This document shows positions 23,996 to 32,925 of a stretch of 54,276 bases of DNA, piece after piece. Origin of the DNA: Acidobacteriota bacterium. Its GTDB lineage: Bacteria; Acidobacteriota; Terriglobia; Bryobacterales; Bryobacteraceae. Below the pieces are notes generated by a model, which did not search any database, was not told where the DNA came from, and was given only the letters and a program-made list of their open reading frames with translations. Made by a program: the position numbers and the translations under genes. The DNA is taken from NCBI GenBank assembly GCA_018268835.1, contig JAFDVU010000027.1, positions 1-54,276 of the forward strand, read 5' to 3'. How positions within the stretch are numbered: the stretch's first letter is position 1; every line of letters begins with the position of its first letter.

Positions 23996-26900
23996 ATGTC
24001 TAGATTCTTTAGGCCCCTAGCTGGCCTGGCGCCGATGCTGCTATTGCTCGGCGGTGCCCTGCGGGCACAAGTCACCACCGGGACGATTCTGGGGACCGTT
24101 CGTGACGCCTCGGGCGCGTCCGTCACACAAGCGGCCATCACGATAAAGGAAACATCCAAGGGGACCACCCAGGCCTACCAGACCGATGAGAACGGCGCGT
24201 ACTACGCACCGTTTTTGAATCCCGGAACCTATGTGGTCTCGGTCGAGAAGGCAGGGTTTCGGAAACAGGCGAGCCAGCCCTTCGAACTCCAGGTGGACCA
24301 GAAGGCGCGCATCGATTTCACGATGCAGGTGGGCGACATCACGTCCAGCGTGGAAGTGACCGCGGCGGCGCCGTTGGTGCGGTCGGAGACGGCGGAGTTG
24401 GGGCAGGTGATCGCGGAAAGGGCCATCCGCGAACTGCCGCTGAACGGACGGAATTTCGCGCAGTTGGTATACCTGGCGCCCAATGTCACCACCGGTCAGC
24501 AGGGTGAGAACCTCTCCGGCGCGAGTTCGTTCAACCCTCGCGCGGCATCCAATTTCAACGCGCTGGGCAGTCAGGCCAACACCAATGCCTGGCTGGTGGA
24601 TGGAATCGACAACAACGAGTACACGTTCAACACTGTGATCGTCCAGCCCTCGATCGAGTCGGTGCGCGAGTTCAAGGTGCTGACCGGCACCTTCTCCGCC
24701 GAGTTCGGCAGAGGCGCCGGCGTGGTCTCGGTCTCCACGAAATCGGGGAGCAACACGGTACACGGCAACGCGTTCGAATTCCTGCGCAACGATGTGCTGG
24801 ACGCGCGCAACTACTATAACGCGCCGCCTCAGGCCAAGCCGCCGTACCGCCGCAACCAGTTTGGCGCGGTGCTGAGCGGACCGGTGTACGTGCCCAAGGT
24901 GTACAACGGCAAGAACAAGACGTTCTTCTTCATGGACTACTACGGGCTGCGCGAACGGAAGGGGCAGACCACGGTGAACACCGTGCCCACCGCCGACACG
25001 CGCACGGGCAATTTCGCGAACTTCACGGACACCACCGGCAAGCTGATCCCGGTCTACGATCCGCTGACGACGCGGCTCAATCCGAATTACGATTCAACCA
25101 GACCGGTAAGCACGTCCAACCCGCAGTACCTGCGCGATCCCTTTACGGGGAACGTGATTCCGGCGAACCGCATCAACCCGGTGGCCTTGAATGTGGCCGG
25201 CATTTATCCGCTGCCGCTGACGCCGGGCAACTTCAACAACTACACAATCAGCATCCCGCGAAGGACGGACGACGATGGGTTCACGACGCGGGTGGATCAG
25301 CAGATTTCCACGAAGGACTCGTTATTCTGGCGCTACAGCTTCGAGAAGTACCGGCTGAACGCCCCGCAAGGGCAGGCCAACTGCTGCCTGCCGACGCCGT
25401 CCGCCGCGGCGTCCAAGTACGATCTGGGACCGTACGTGGCGGGCACGCAGGTGACGGACCTGACGACGCAGGGGATGGCGCTCAACGAAGCCCACGTCTT
25501 CAGCCCGAGCCTGGTGAACGAGTTCCGCGCCGGTTACGCGCGGACGAATCCGTTCACGCGGCAATCGGACTTCGGACACCAGTCGGCGACTTCGCTGGGC
25601 ATCCAGGGCGTCAACATTTCGCAATTCAGCTCCGGGCTTCCGGGCATCAACGTGACCGATCTTACGGGCTTGAGCGGCGGTCCCGGCTTTCTGCCGGCGA
25701 ATCCGCGCGAGACACACTGGCAGGTGGAGGACGGCGTTTCGTTCACCGTCGGACGCCATCAACTGAAGGCCGGCTACCGGTATGTGCGGCGGATGACATC
25801 GACTTACACCGGACCTCCAGGAGGCGGACCGCGCGGCGATATCACGTTTGGCCGGAACTTCACCAACGATCCGGTGACCAACACGCAGGGCACGGGTCTG
25901 GCCACGCTGCTGCTGGGATATGTCAGCGGGGGCGGGGGACGCAGCATTCTGCTGGAGCCGTATTACACCACTAACCAGGACCATTCGCTTTACTTCCAGG
26001 ACGACTGGAAGGTGTCCCCGAAACTCGTGCTGAATCTCGGCGTGCGTGACGACATCTTCATTCCCGATCGCGAAATCCGCAACCGCATCGTCAACTTCGA
26101 CATGACCAACCTGCGGCTGGCGTACGCCGGGGAAGGCGGCATTTCCGACACCGCCGGAAAGCAGACGCGGATGGGCAATATCGGGCCGCGCATCGGGATG
26201 GCGTACGACGTCGGCGGCGACGGCAAGACCGTGATCCGGTCCGGGTACGCGATCACGTACTTCCCGGAAATGCCCTCGGGATCGAACATGCTCGGCGAAC
26301 AGGTGCCGTACGTGGTCTCGCAGACGCCCTTCGGCAACATCCCGGTCAACCCGACCAACTGGACGTCGATCCCCACGATCAACAGCCCGTTTCCGGCGAT
26401 CGCGGTGTTCAAGCCGCAGACCACGGCCGAACTGAACGCCAACCCCGTGGGCATCCTGGGGCATTCCTTCGCCAACCAGACGCCTTCGATGATGACCTGG
26501 AACTTCAACGTCGAGCGGCAACTCGGGTCCAGCATGGTGGCGGAGATTGCGTACGCGGGGAGCCACAGCATCCACCTGACCTACGGCTGGAACCCAAACG
26601 AAACGCAACCCGGCACCGGCACCGTGCAATCGCGGCGCCTGCTGCAGCCGCTGTCGAATATCAGCTCCTTCACGATCTTCGACCCACGGAACTCGTCGCT
26701 CTATCACGGCCTCTCGGCGAAGATCGAGAAGCGGTTTTCGTCCGGGCTGCAGTTCCTGGCCGCGTACACGTTCTCTAAGAACCTGGATTACGGCGGATCG
26801 GCGGCGAGCGGTGGCGGCTCGGTGGGAAATCCGCAGACCGTGACGAACCTGACGGCGGGCCGCGGGCCTTCGGGTTTCGACGTGAAGCACCGGTTCGTGG

Positions 26901-27406
26901 CAAGCTACCTGTACGAACTGCCGTTGGGACCGGGAAAACGCTGGGCAACCGGCGGACCGATGCGGTGGATCGCGGGCGGCTGGTCCTTCAGCGGGATCAC
27001 CACGCTTTCCACGGGCAGGCCGTTTTCGGTGTCGCTGGCCACCGGTGTGAACAACGGCGCACCGAGTTGGCCCAACCGGATCGGTCCCGGGACCCTGAGC
27101 AATCCCGGTCCTTCGCGCTGGTTCAACCCGGCGGATTTCGCGGCGCCGCCGCCCAATACGTATGGCAACGTGGGACGCGGCGTGCTGTACGGACCGGGTC
27201 AGGCGAACCTGGACCTCTCGTTCGTGAAAAACAACCGGTGGCGAGAGCGTTATAACGTGCAGTTCCGGCTGGACACTTTCAACCTGACGAATACGCCATT
27301 CTTCGGGTTCCCGAACGCGGCCATCGGTTCGCCGACGGTGGGGCAGATTACTTCGACTAACGGAGATAACCGCGACTTACAATTCGCGCTTAAGGTCGAG
27401 TTCTAA
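23996..27406 (+). CDS. TonB-dependent receptor-like outer membrane protein (Oar-like), second copy
   Basis: A 1136-residue outer-membrane receptor built like the one at 1935. The signal peptide ends near LRAQ (about 25). A carboxypeptidase-regulatory-like Ig fold follows (GTILGTVRDASGASVTQAAI to VSVEKAGFR), then a plug region with IRELPLNGRNFAQLVYLAPN, and a long barrel ending in LQFALKVEF with the terminal Phe. ATG 23996 is chosen because it begins the signal peptide and GGAGG lies about 9 bases upstream; an in-frame ATG at 23921 would add 25 unrelated residues. Placed between the sugar-acid genes and the beta-helix enzyme, it probably imports the oligosaccharide degraded by them (inference). 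It shares domain order but not close sequence with the first receptor, so it is not a recent duplicate. Confidence 0.9.
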   Translation: MSRFFRPLAGLAPMLLLLGGALRAQVTTGTILGTVRDASGASVTQAAITIKETSKGTTQAYQTDENGAYYAPFLNPGTYVVSVEKAGFRKQASQPFELQVDQKARIDFTMQVGDITSSVEVTAAAPLVRSETAELGQVIAERAIRELPLNGRNFAQLVYLAPNVTTGQQGENLSGASSFNPRAASNFNALGSQANTNAWLVDGIDNNEYTFNTVIVQPSIESVREFKVLTGTFSAEFGRGAGVVSVSTKSGSNTVHGNAFEFLRNDVLDARNYYNAPPQAKPPYRRNQFGAVLSGPVYVPKVYNGKNKTFFFMDYYGLRERKGQTTVNTVPTADTRTGNFANFTDTTGKLIPVYDPLTTRLNPNYDSTRPVSTSNPQYLRDPFTGNVIPANRINPVALNVAGIYPLPLTPGNFNNYTISIPRRTDDDGFTTRVDQQISTKDSLFWRYSFEKYRLNAPQGQANCCLPTPSAAASKYDLGPYVAGTQVTDLTTQGMALNEAHVFSPSLVNEFRAGYARTNPFTRQSDFGHQSATSLGIQGVNISQFSSGLPGINVTDLTGLSGGPGFLPANPRETHWQVEDGVSFTVGRHQLKAGYRYVRRMTSTYTGPPGGGPRGDITFGRNFTNDPVTNTQGTGLATLLLGYVSGGGGRSILLEPYYTTNQDHSLYFQDDWKVSPKLVLNLGVRDDIFIPDREIRNRIVNFDMTNLRLAYAGEGGISDTAGKQTRMGNIGPRIGMAYDVGGDGKTVIRSGYAITYFPEMPSGSNMLGEQVPYVVSQTPFGNIPVNPTNWTSIPTINSPFPAIAVFKPQTTAELNANPVGILGHSFANQTPSMMTWNFNVERQLGSSMVAEIAYAGSHSIHLTYGWNPNETQPGTGTVQSRRLLQPLSNISSFTIFDPRNSSLYHGLSAKIEKRFSSGLQFLAAYTFSKNLDYGGSAASGGGSVGNPQTVTNLTAGRGPSGFDVKHRFVASYLYELPLGPGKRWATGGPMRWIAGGWSFSGITTLSTGRPFSVSLATGVNNGAPSWPNRIGPGTLSNPGPSRWFNPADFAAPPPNTYGNVGRGVLYGPGQANLDLSFVKNNRWRERYNVQFRLDTFNLTNTPFFGFPNAAIGSPTVGQITSTNGDNRDLQFALKVEF

Positions 27407-27466
27407 CCGCCAACCGCGCGGCCGGGCGCGCGGCGGCATCACGATCGAGGAAGGTGTGGACGATTC

Positions 27467-30400
27467 ATGGGCATAGGGATCCGGTGCTTGCTCACCGCGA
27501 TGCTGGCGGCCGCGCTCGCTCCCGCCGCATCGGTGTTTCCGGCGCGGCTGGATGACGCGAAAGCCGTGTATCTCTCCGACGCCGGGTTCGGAGCGAAAGG
27601 CGACGGGCTGGCGGACGATAGCGCAGCCATACAGGCGGCGATCGACAGGGCGGAGAATCGCACTCGCGAGGGCATTCTCTTCGTGCCTTCGGGACGCTAC
27701 CGGCTGACGCGGACCATCTACGTGTGGCCGGGCGTGCGCGTGTTCGGCTTCGGCGCGACGCGGCCGGTGTTCGTGCTGGGTCCGAATACGCCGGGCTTTC
27801 AGAAGGGCGCCGGGGTCATGGTGATGTTCACGGGCGCGCGGCCGGGCGGAGGCGGCCGCGGATTCCGCATCCCGTTTCCGCCGGTGGGCAGCGTGCCTCC
27901 CAACGACGCGATCGCGGATGCGAATCCGGGGACGTTCTATTCCGCGATGAGCAATATCGATTTCGAGATCGGCGACGGCAACCCGGCGGCGATCGGAATC
28001 CGCTTTCACGCGGCGCAGCACGCATACCTGAGCCACATGGACTTCCACACGGGGACGGCGCTGGCGGCGCTTACCGAGATCGGCAACTACGCGCGGGACC
28101 TGAAGTTTTACGGCGGGCGCTACGGCATTCTCACGGACAAGCCGTCGCCGGCATGGCAGTTCACGCTGGCGGACTCGCTGTTCGAGGGGCAGCGTGAGGC
28201 GGCGATCCGCGAGCACGAGGCGGGACTGACGCTGATCCGGGACACGTTCCGCGACGTGCCGGTGGGGATCGATATCGACCCCGAGTATTACGACCAGCTT
28301 TGGGCAAAGGACTGCCGATTTGAGAACGTTTCGCGCGCAGCGGTGATGGTTGGCAACGAGAAGAGCCACCTGAACGAAATCGGCTTCGCGGACGCGGTGG
28401 CGAAGAACGTGCCGGTGTTTGCGCTCTTCCGCGAGAGCGGAAAGAAGGTGGCCGGCAAGGGTCCGGTCTACCGGGTGCGCAATCTGAACTACGGGCTGAT
28501 CCTGCCCGGTCTCGGCGCTCCCGGAGTCCTCGGACTGCGCTACGACGCGGCGGCCTTGAGCGACCTCCCCAAGGCTTTGCCTCCCGCGATTCCGCCGCTG
28601 CCGCCGGCGACGGAGTGGATCAATGTGCGGACGCTCGGCGTCGCCGGAGACGGTACGACGGACGACACATCCGCGATACAGAAGGCGATCGACGGACATC
28701 GCGTACTGTACTTTCCGAGCGGCGTGTACCTGGTGAAAGATACGATTTCGCTGCGGCCGGAAACGGTGCTGATCGGACTGCATCCGCTGATGACGCGGCT
28801 CGATCTCGCGGAGGGCGCCGCTGGCTTCCAGGGAGCCGGCGCGCCGCGCGCGGTGATCTCCACGCCCGCCGGCGGAGCGAACCTGATGAGCGGGCTCGGC
28901 GTATTCACGGGCGGGACCAATCCGCGCGCGGTGGGTGTGCTGTGGCGGGCGGGCGAGGTGTCGCTGATGGAGGATGTCCGGCTGCTTGGCGGACACGGTA
29001 GCGGAGCAGCGAATCCGTACAACGCCAACCATACCGGCGATCCCGATCCGAGGAAGCGGTGGGACGGCCAGTATCCCAGTATCTGGGTGACCGATGGCGG
29101 CGGAGGAACCTTCGCCAATATCTGGACGCCGAATACCTTCGCGCAGGCCGGCTTCTACGTTTCGGACACGAAGACGCCCGGCCACGTTTACCAGATGTCG
29201 CTGGAGCACCACGTGCGCACCGAGTTGAAACTCGACCGGGTGGAGAACTGGGACCTGTACGCCCCGCAGACCGAGGAAGAGGCGGGCGAGAGCGCGGAAT
29301 GTCTCTCCATGGAAATCAGCCGGTCGAAGAACATCACGATCGCGAATTATCACGCGTACCGGGTGACGCGGTCGCGCGCTCCGTTCGCGGCGGCGGTGCG
29401 GCTGTACCTGTCCGGGGACATTCATTTCCGCAATGTGCACGTGAACGCGGAGAGCGGATTTGCCACCTGCGACCAGAACGGCTGCGGAACGTTTCTGCGC
29501 GCCAGCAAATTTCCGTACGAGAACGCGATTCAGGACGTGACCCGTCACCTGGAGGTGCGGGAACGCGAATTCGCCGTGCTGGATGTGCCCTCGGGTCCGG
29601 CGCCGGCGCCGCCGGCTCCGGGGACTGCCGTGCGAAAGCTCGAAAGCGGTTTCTTTTCGATCAGCGGCGCCGCGGTGGATGCGGCGGGAAAGGTGTACTT
29701 CGTCGATCACTGGCAGCAACGGATCTACGGCTGGTCGGAGGCGGAGGGGTTGACGGTTGAGAGCGATCATCCGTTGGACCCGGTGAACCTGGCGTTCGAC
29801 AGGTCCGGCAACCTGCTGGTGCTCTCCTCCGCCGGGGCGCAGGGCACGGTGTATAGTTTCCGCCCCGGGACGTCCGGCGGACAAATGACGGAACTTGCGC
29901 CCCAGGAAACGAAGGCGCGTCCGGGAGCGCGCGTGATCCTTCCGGTGAATTATTGGAACAACGGGGAATTCGCGAATCAGCTCGACTTCGCGACCATGAC
30001 CTACACGACACTGGGCGAGATGTTTCGCCGCGATGTGGCGGCGCCCAGGGCGAAGCAGTACGTTTCGCCGGACGGGAGCGTGTTCCTGCCGGCGGCACGG
30101 GTATTCCAGCAGGGCCCGCCGGATTACACGGGCTGGCGATTCTCGGATAGTCTGGATGCGCACGGGTTCGTGATCGCGGCGCCGGGCGAGCGCGTCTATG
30201 TGAGCAACGAATCGGAGGACCTCACTTACCGGGCGCGGGTGAAGGCGGATGGGTCGTTGAGCGATCTGGAGCCGTTCGCGCCGCGCGGCGGCGAGTGCGT
30301 CGCGGTGGACCGGAGGGGCAACGTGTACGTGGCCAACGGCCAGATCTTCGTCTACGACCCGGCGGGCAAGGAGATCGGACGGATCGATGTGCCGGAGCGT

Positions 30401-30496
30401 CCGATCGACATCGTGTTCGGTGGAGCGGACCATCGCACGCTGTTCATCCTCGGGCACCACGCGCTGTTCGCGGCGCGGGAATTCCGTGTAGACTGA
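27467..30496 (+). CDS. Exported double pectate-lyase-3-type beta-helix protein fused to an SMP-30/NHL-like propeller
   Basis: A 1009-residue exported protein. After the signal peptide (MGIGIRCLLTAMLAAALAPA) come two right-handed beta-helix units, each opening with the pectate-lyase-3 / GH55-type signature: GFGAKGDGLADDSAAIQAAI (about 42-61) and LGVAGDGTTDDTSAIQKAI (about 391-409). The helix continues to about residue 700. A PAPAPPAPG linker is followed by a beta-propeller-like C-terminus (about 725-1009) with GKVYFVDHWQQRIY, NLAFDRSGNLLVLSS and GECVAVDRRGNVYVANGQIF, as in SMP-30/gluconolactonase or NHL proteins. One chain could thus combine polysaccharide cleavage with lactone handling or glycan binding. 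The start ATG 27467 begins the signal peptide. The next gene follows 22 bases later with its own AGGAGG. Confidence 0.78.
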   Translation: MGIGIRCLLTAMLAAALAPAASVFPARLDDAKAVYLSDAGFGAKGDGLADDSAAIQAAIDRAENRTREGILFVPSGRYRLTRTIYVWPGVRVFGFGATRPVFVLGPNTPGFQKGAGVMVMFTGARPGGGGRGFRIPFPPVGSVPPNDAIADANPGTFYSAMSNIDFEIGDGNPAAIGIRFHAAQHAYLSHMDFHTGTALAALTEIGNYARDLKFYGGRYGILTDKPSPAWQFTLADSLFEGQREAAIREHEAGLTLIRDTFRDVPVGIDIDPEYYDQLWAKDCRFENVSRAAVMVGNEKSHLNEIGFADAVAKNVPVFALFRESGKKVAGKGPVYRVRNLNYGLILPGLGAPGVLGLRYDAAALSDLPKALPPAIPPLPPATEWINVRTLGVAGDGTTDDTSAIQKAIDGHRVLYFPSGVYLVKDTISLRPETVLIGLHPLMTRLDLAEGAAGFQGAGAPRAVISTPAGGANLMSGLGVFTGGTNPRAVGVLWRAGEVSLMEDVRLLGGHGSGAANPYNANHTGDPDPRKRWDGQYPSIWVTDGGGGTFANIWTPNTFAQAGFYVSDTKTPGHVYQMSLEHHVRTELKLDRVENWDLYAPQTEEEAGESAECLSMEISRSKNITIANYHAYRVTRSRAPFAAAVRLYLSGDIHFRNVHVNAESGFATCDQNGCGTFLRASKFPYENAIQDVTRHLEVREREFAVLDVPSGPAPAPPAPGTAVRKLESGFFSISGAAVDAAGKVYFVDHWQQRIYGWSEAEGLTVESDHPLDPVNLAFDRSGNLLVLSSAGAQGTVYSFRPGTSGGQMTELAPQETKARPGARVILPVNYWNNGEFANQLDFATMTYTTLGEMFRRDVAAPRAKQYVSPDGSVFLPAARVFQQGPPDYTGWRFSDSLDAHGFVIAAPGERVYVSNESEDLTYRARVKADGSLSDLEPFAPRGGECVAVDRRGNVYVANGQIFVYDPAGKEIGRIDVPERPIDIVFGGADHRTLFILGHHALFAAREFRVD

Positions 30497-30518
30497 ATTC
30501 CGTTCTCAGGAGGCACTC

Positions 30519-31808
30519 GTGACGAATTGGACGCGAAGAGGATTCCTCGGATCGCTCCCGGCAGCGGCAGCCACGTTGCCGCTGGCCGCTCAGCAGAGCG
30601 GGCGGCGCCCGGCAATGAAGATCACCGACCTGCGGTGCGCCGTGATCGGGCGGAACCCGGTGGTGCGCATTGTGACGGATCAGGGCATCTCCGGCTACGG
30701 GCAGGCCGAGTCCACGAAACCGTATCTCAAGCCGATGGTGCTGTTCTACCGGGACTATCTTCTGGGCGAAGACCCGACGGACGTGGGCCGGGTCATGATG
30801 AAGATCCGCCGCATGGGCGCCTTCAAGCCCTGGGGTTCGGCCGTGAGCGCCATCGAGATCGCACTCTGGGACATCGCCGGGCAGGCGGCCGGAGTGCCGG
30901 TTTACAAGCTGCTGGGCGGCAAAATCCGCGACCGCGTGCGCGCGTACAATGGCGGCGTCCGCTTTCCGATGACGGGCCAGACGCCGCAGGATTACGCCGA
31001 GAACATGGCGAAGATGAAGGAGTCCAAAGAGGGCTTCACGCTCATCAAGCAGGCGGTGGGGTTTCACAATCCTGCCATGATGCGCGCCATACCCAACGGT
31101 TGGTATGACGAGCCGCGAAGCGGCCCGCCGCATGCGGACCGCGGTCTGCTGACCGAGCGCGGACTGGCGCACATCGTCTCCTGCGTCGAAGCCATGAAGA
31201 AAGTGCTGGGCAGCGAAATCGGCCTCGCCTTGGACTGCGGCCCCGGCTGGACGGTGAAGGACGCGATCACGTTCGCCCGAGCGCTCGAGCCGCTGCATAT
31301 TACCTGGCTCGAAGACCTCATCACGGGCGACTACACGCCATACCCCAACGCCGAACTCTTCCGGGAAGTGACGCAGAGTACGTCGCTCCCGATCCATACC
31401 GGAGAACAGATCTACCTTCGGGAGAACTTCAAGGACCTGATTGAGAAGCAGGCCGTCAACGTGATCGGGCCCGACCCGGAAGATGTCGGCGGTCTGGCGG
31501 AATTGAAGTGGATCGCGGAATATGCCGACCTGCACGGTATCCTGGTCGCGCCGCACGGCATCTTCGACGGCTTGATCGGGCTGGCCGCGCACGTGCACCT
31601 GGCGGCCGCTCTACCGCAAAACTACATCGCTTTCGAGTATCCGGTGGGCCAGCCCGAGTGGTGGTACGACATTGTCGAGGGGCTCCCGAACCCGACCATG
31701 AAGCAAGGCTTCATCGATGTCTGGGACCGGCCGGGACTGGGTGTGACGTTCCGCGTGCAGGCGGCCAGGGCGCGCCTTGCGGAAGAGGATCGCGGGTTCT
31801 TCGATTGA
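30519..31808 (+). CDS. Exported enolase-superfamily dehydratase/racemase (galactonate-dehydratase-like)
   Basis: A 429-residue protein with a Tat signal (TRRGFLGSLPAAAATLPLA) and a full enolase-superfamily fold. The capping domain is about 35-160, the barrel about 165-390. Putative active-site residues: Lys in TLIKQAVGFH, Asp in LALDCGPGW, Glu in ITWLEDLITG, Glu in IHTGEQIY and His in VAPHGIFDG, a pattern like D-galactonate dehydratase and relatives. The product would be a 2-keto-3-deoxy acid. It starts at GTG 30519 with AGGAGG about 6 bases upstream. It differs clearly from the enolase-family protein at 17232, so two substrates are likely. It is downstream of the beta-helix gene and probably in the same transcript. 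Confidence 0.85.
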   Translation: MTNWTRRGFLGSLPAAAATLPLAAQQSGRRPAMKITDLRCAVIGRNPVVRIVTDQGISGYGQAESTKPYLKPMVLFYRDYLLGEDPTDVGRVMMKIRRMGAFKPWGSAVSAIEIALWDIAGQAAGVPVYKLLGGKIRDRVRAYNGGVRFPMTGQTPQDYAENMAKMKESKEGFTLIKQAVGFHNPAMMRAIPNGWYDEPRSGPPHADRGLLTERGLAHIVSCVEAMKKVLGSEIGLALDCGPGWTVKDAITFARALEPLHITWLEDLITGDYTPYPNAELFREVTQSTSLPIHTGEQIYLRENFKDLIEKQAVNVIGPDPEDVGGLAELKWIAEYADLHGILVAPHGIFDGLIGLAAHVHLAAALPQNYIAFEYPVGQPEWWYDIVEGLPNPTMKQGFIDVWDRPGLGVTFRVQAARARLAEEDRGFFD

Positions 31809-31920
31809 GAACCCGCGCCGGGCCGTGGCGGCACGCGTGTAAAAGAATTTCCCGCGAGGCACGCATCGGAGTTATGTTTGAGCAGAGCGGTATCACTGAG
31901 TCCATACCGGAGCGGATATT

Positions 31921-32877
31921 ATGAAGACGCTGCTTTCCATCCTCGGGATCGCGTGCGCGTTGTCAGCGCCATTCTCTGGCTTCGCCCAGATCAGGCAAAG
32001 CAAGGAACAGATCCTGTTTTATACGTCCAACTGGAAAGGGGAACGCTTCCCCGACGGCCGTCCCAAAGTGCCGGACAGCCTGCTCACGAGGGCGCTGGAT
32101 GTTTCCATCGAGGACGTCTGGAGCTACCTGCGGGAGAAGGGGTACAACAATCAGTTCGAAGGCGGCTGGCAGGCTCTTCATATCGACAAGCCGTTCAGCG
32201 GGCGGGCGCTCACCGCTCAGTTCATGCCGGGCAGGCCCGACATGACCGCCGCGGTGGCGGCCGAGGGCAAAGCCGAGGGACGTGTCAGCGGCACGAACAG
32301 TTGGGTGATCGCCGAGTTGCGGATGGGCGACACGATGATTGTGGACGGCTACGGAAAGATCGTCGAAGGCACGATCATCGGCTCGAACCTGGGCAGCGCC
32401 ATCGCGGCGCACACACACTCCGGCTTCATCTTCGACGCCGGAATCCGCGACGCGGAGGAGAACCGCGAGATCGCCGGCCTCAACGGCTTCTACCGGGCCT
32501 ACGATCCTTCGGCGTGGGCGCAGATGCAACTCACCGGCATCAACGTACCGGTCCGGATCGGCCGCGCGGTGGTGCTGCCGGGCGATCTGGTGCTGGCCAA
32601 ACGGGACGGCGTGATCTTCATCCCCGCGGCGCTGGCCGCCGATGCCATCGCGAAGGCGGAGTTCGAGAATCTCAAGGACGCCTTCAATTTCGAATTGAAT
32701 CGCGAAGGGAAGAACGGCGCGGAATTCGAGGGCGGCTGGAACGCCCAAAAGTACGCCGGCCTGGGCAAATGGATTGACGCGCACCCGGACAAACTGAAGA
32801 TGACCCGCGCCGAATTCGACGCTCTCGTGACGCAGAGCCTGGCGCCGCGGCCTGGCCGCGGCCCGCGCGTTCCATAG
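31921..32877 (+). CDS. Exported RraA-like / HMG-aldolase-fold protein
   Basis: A 318-residue protein with a Sec-type signal (MKTLLSILGIACALSAPFSGFAQ) and a core (about 55-260) of the RraA-like fold: MGDTMIVDGYGKIVEGTIIG, HTHSGFIFDAGIRDAEENRE, NVPVRIGRAVVLPGDLVLA and DGVIFIPAALAAD. Members include 4-hydroxy-4-methyl-2-oxoglutarate aldolase and oxaloacetate decarboxylase; the Arg-Asp of GIRDAEE fits the divalent-metal/pyruvyl site. A C-terminal extension of about 60 residues is specific to this protein. Export of an RraA-family protein is unusual. In this context it may be a second kind of pyruvate-releasing aldolase for sugar-derived keto acids (inference). The ATG is preceded by GGAGCG, and it sits 112 bases after the enolase-family gene. 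Confidence 0.78.
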   Translation: MKTLLSILGIACALSAPFSGFAQIRQSKEQILFYTSNWKGERFPDGRPKVPDSLLTRALDVSIEDVWSYLREKGYNNQFEGGWQALHIDKPFSGRALTAQFMPGRPDMTAAVAAEGKAEGRVSGTNSWVIAELRMGDTMIVDGYGKIVEGTIIGSNLGSAIAAHTHSGFIFDAGIRDAEENREIAGLNGFYRAYDPSAWAQMQLTGINVPVRIGRAVVLPGDLVLAKRDGVIFIPAALAADAIAKAEFENLKDAFNFELNREGKNGAEFEGGWNAQKYAGLGKWIDAHPDKLKMTRAEFDALVTQSLAPRPGRGPRVP

Positions 32878-32925
32878 TCCTTCATTCGGGGGTAAGGCGA
32901 GGCTTGGCGTGCCGCGGTCCGGGGC

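Noticed and set aside
27377..30460. A 1027-codon open frame on the minus strand
   Set aside because: It lies antisense to the beta-helix gene, is rich in Arg, His and Val as expected of a high-GC shadow, and shows no domain, signal or ribosome site.
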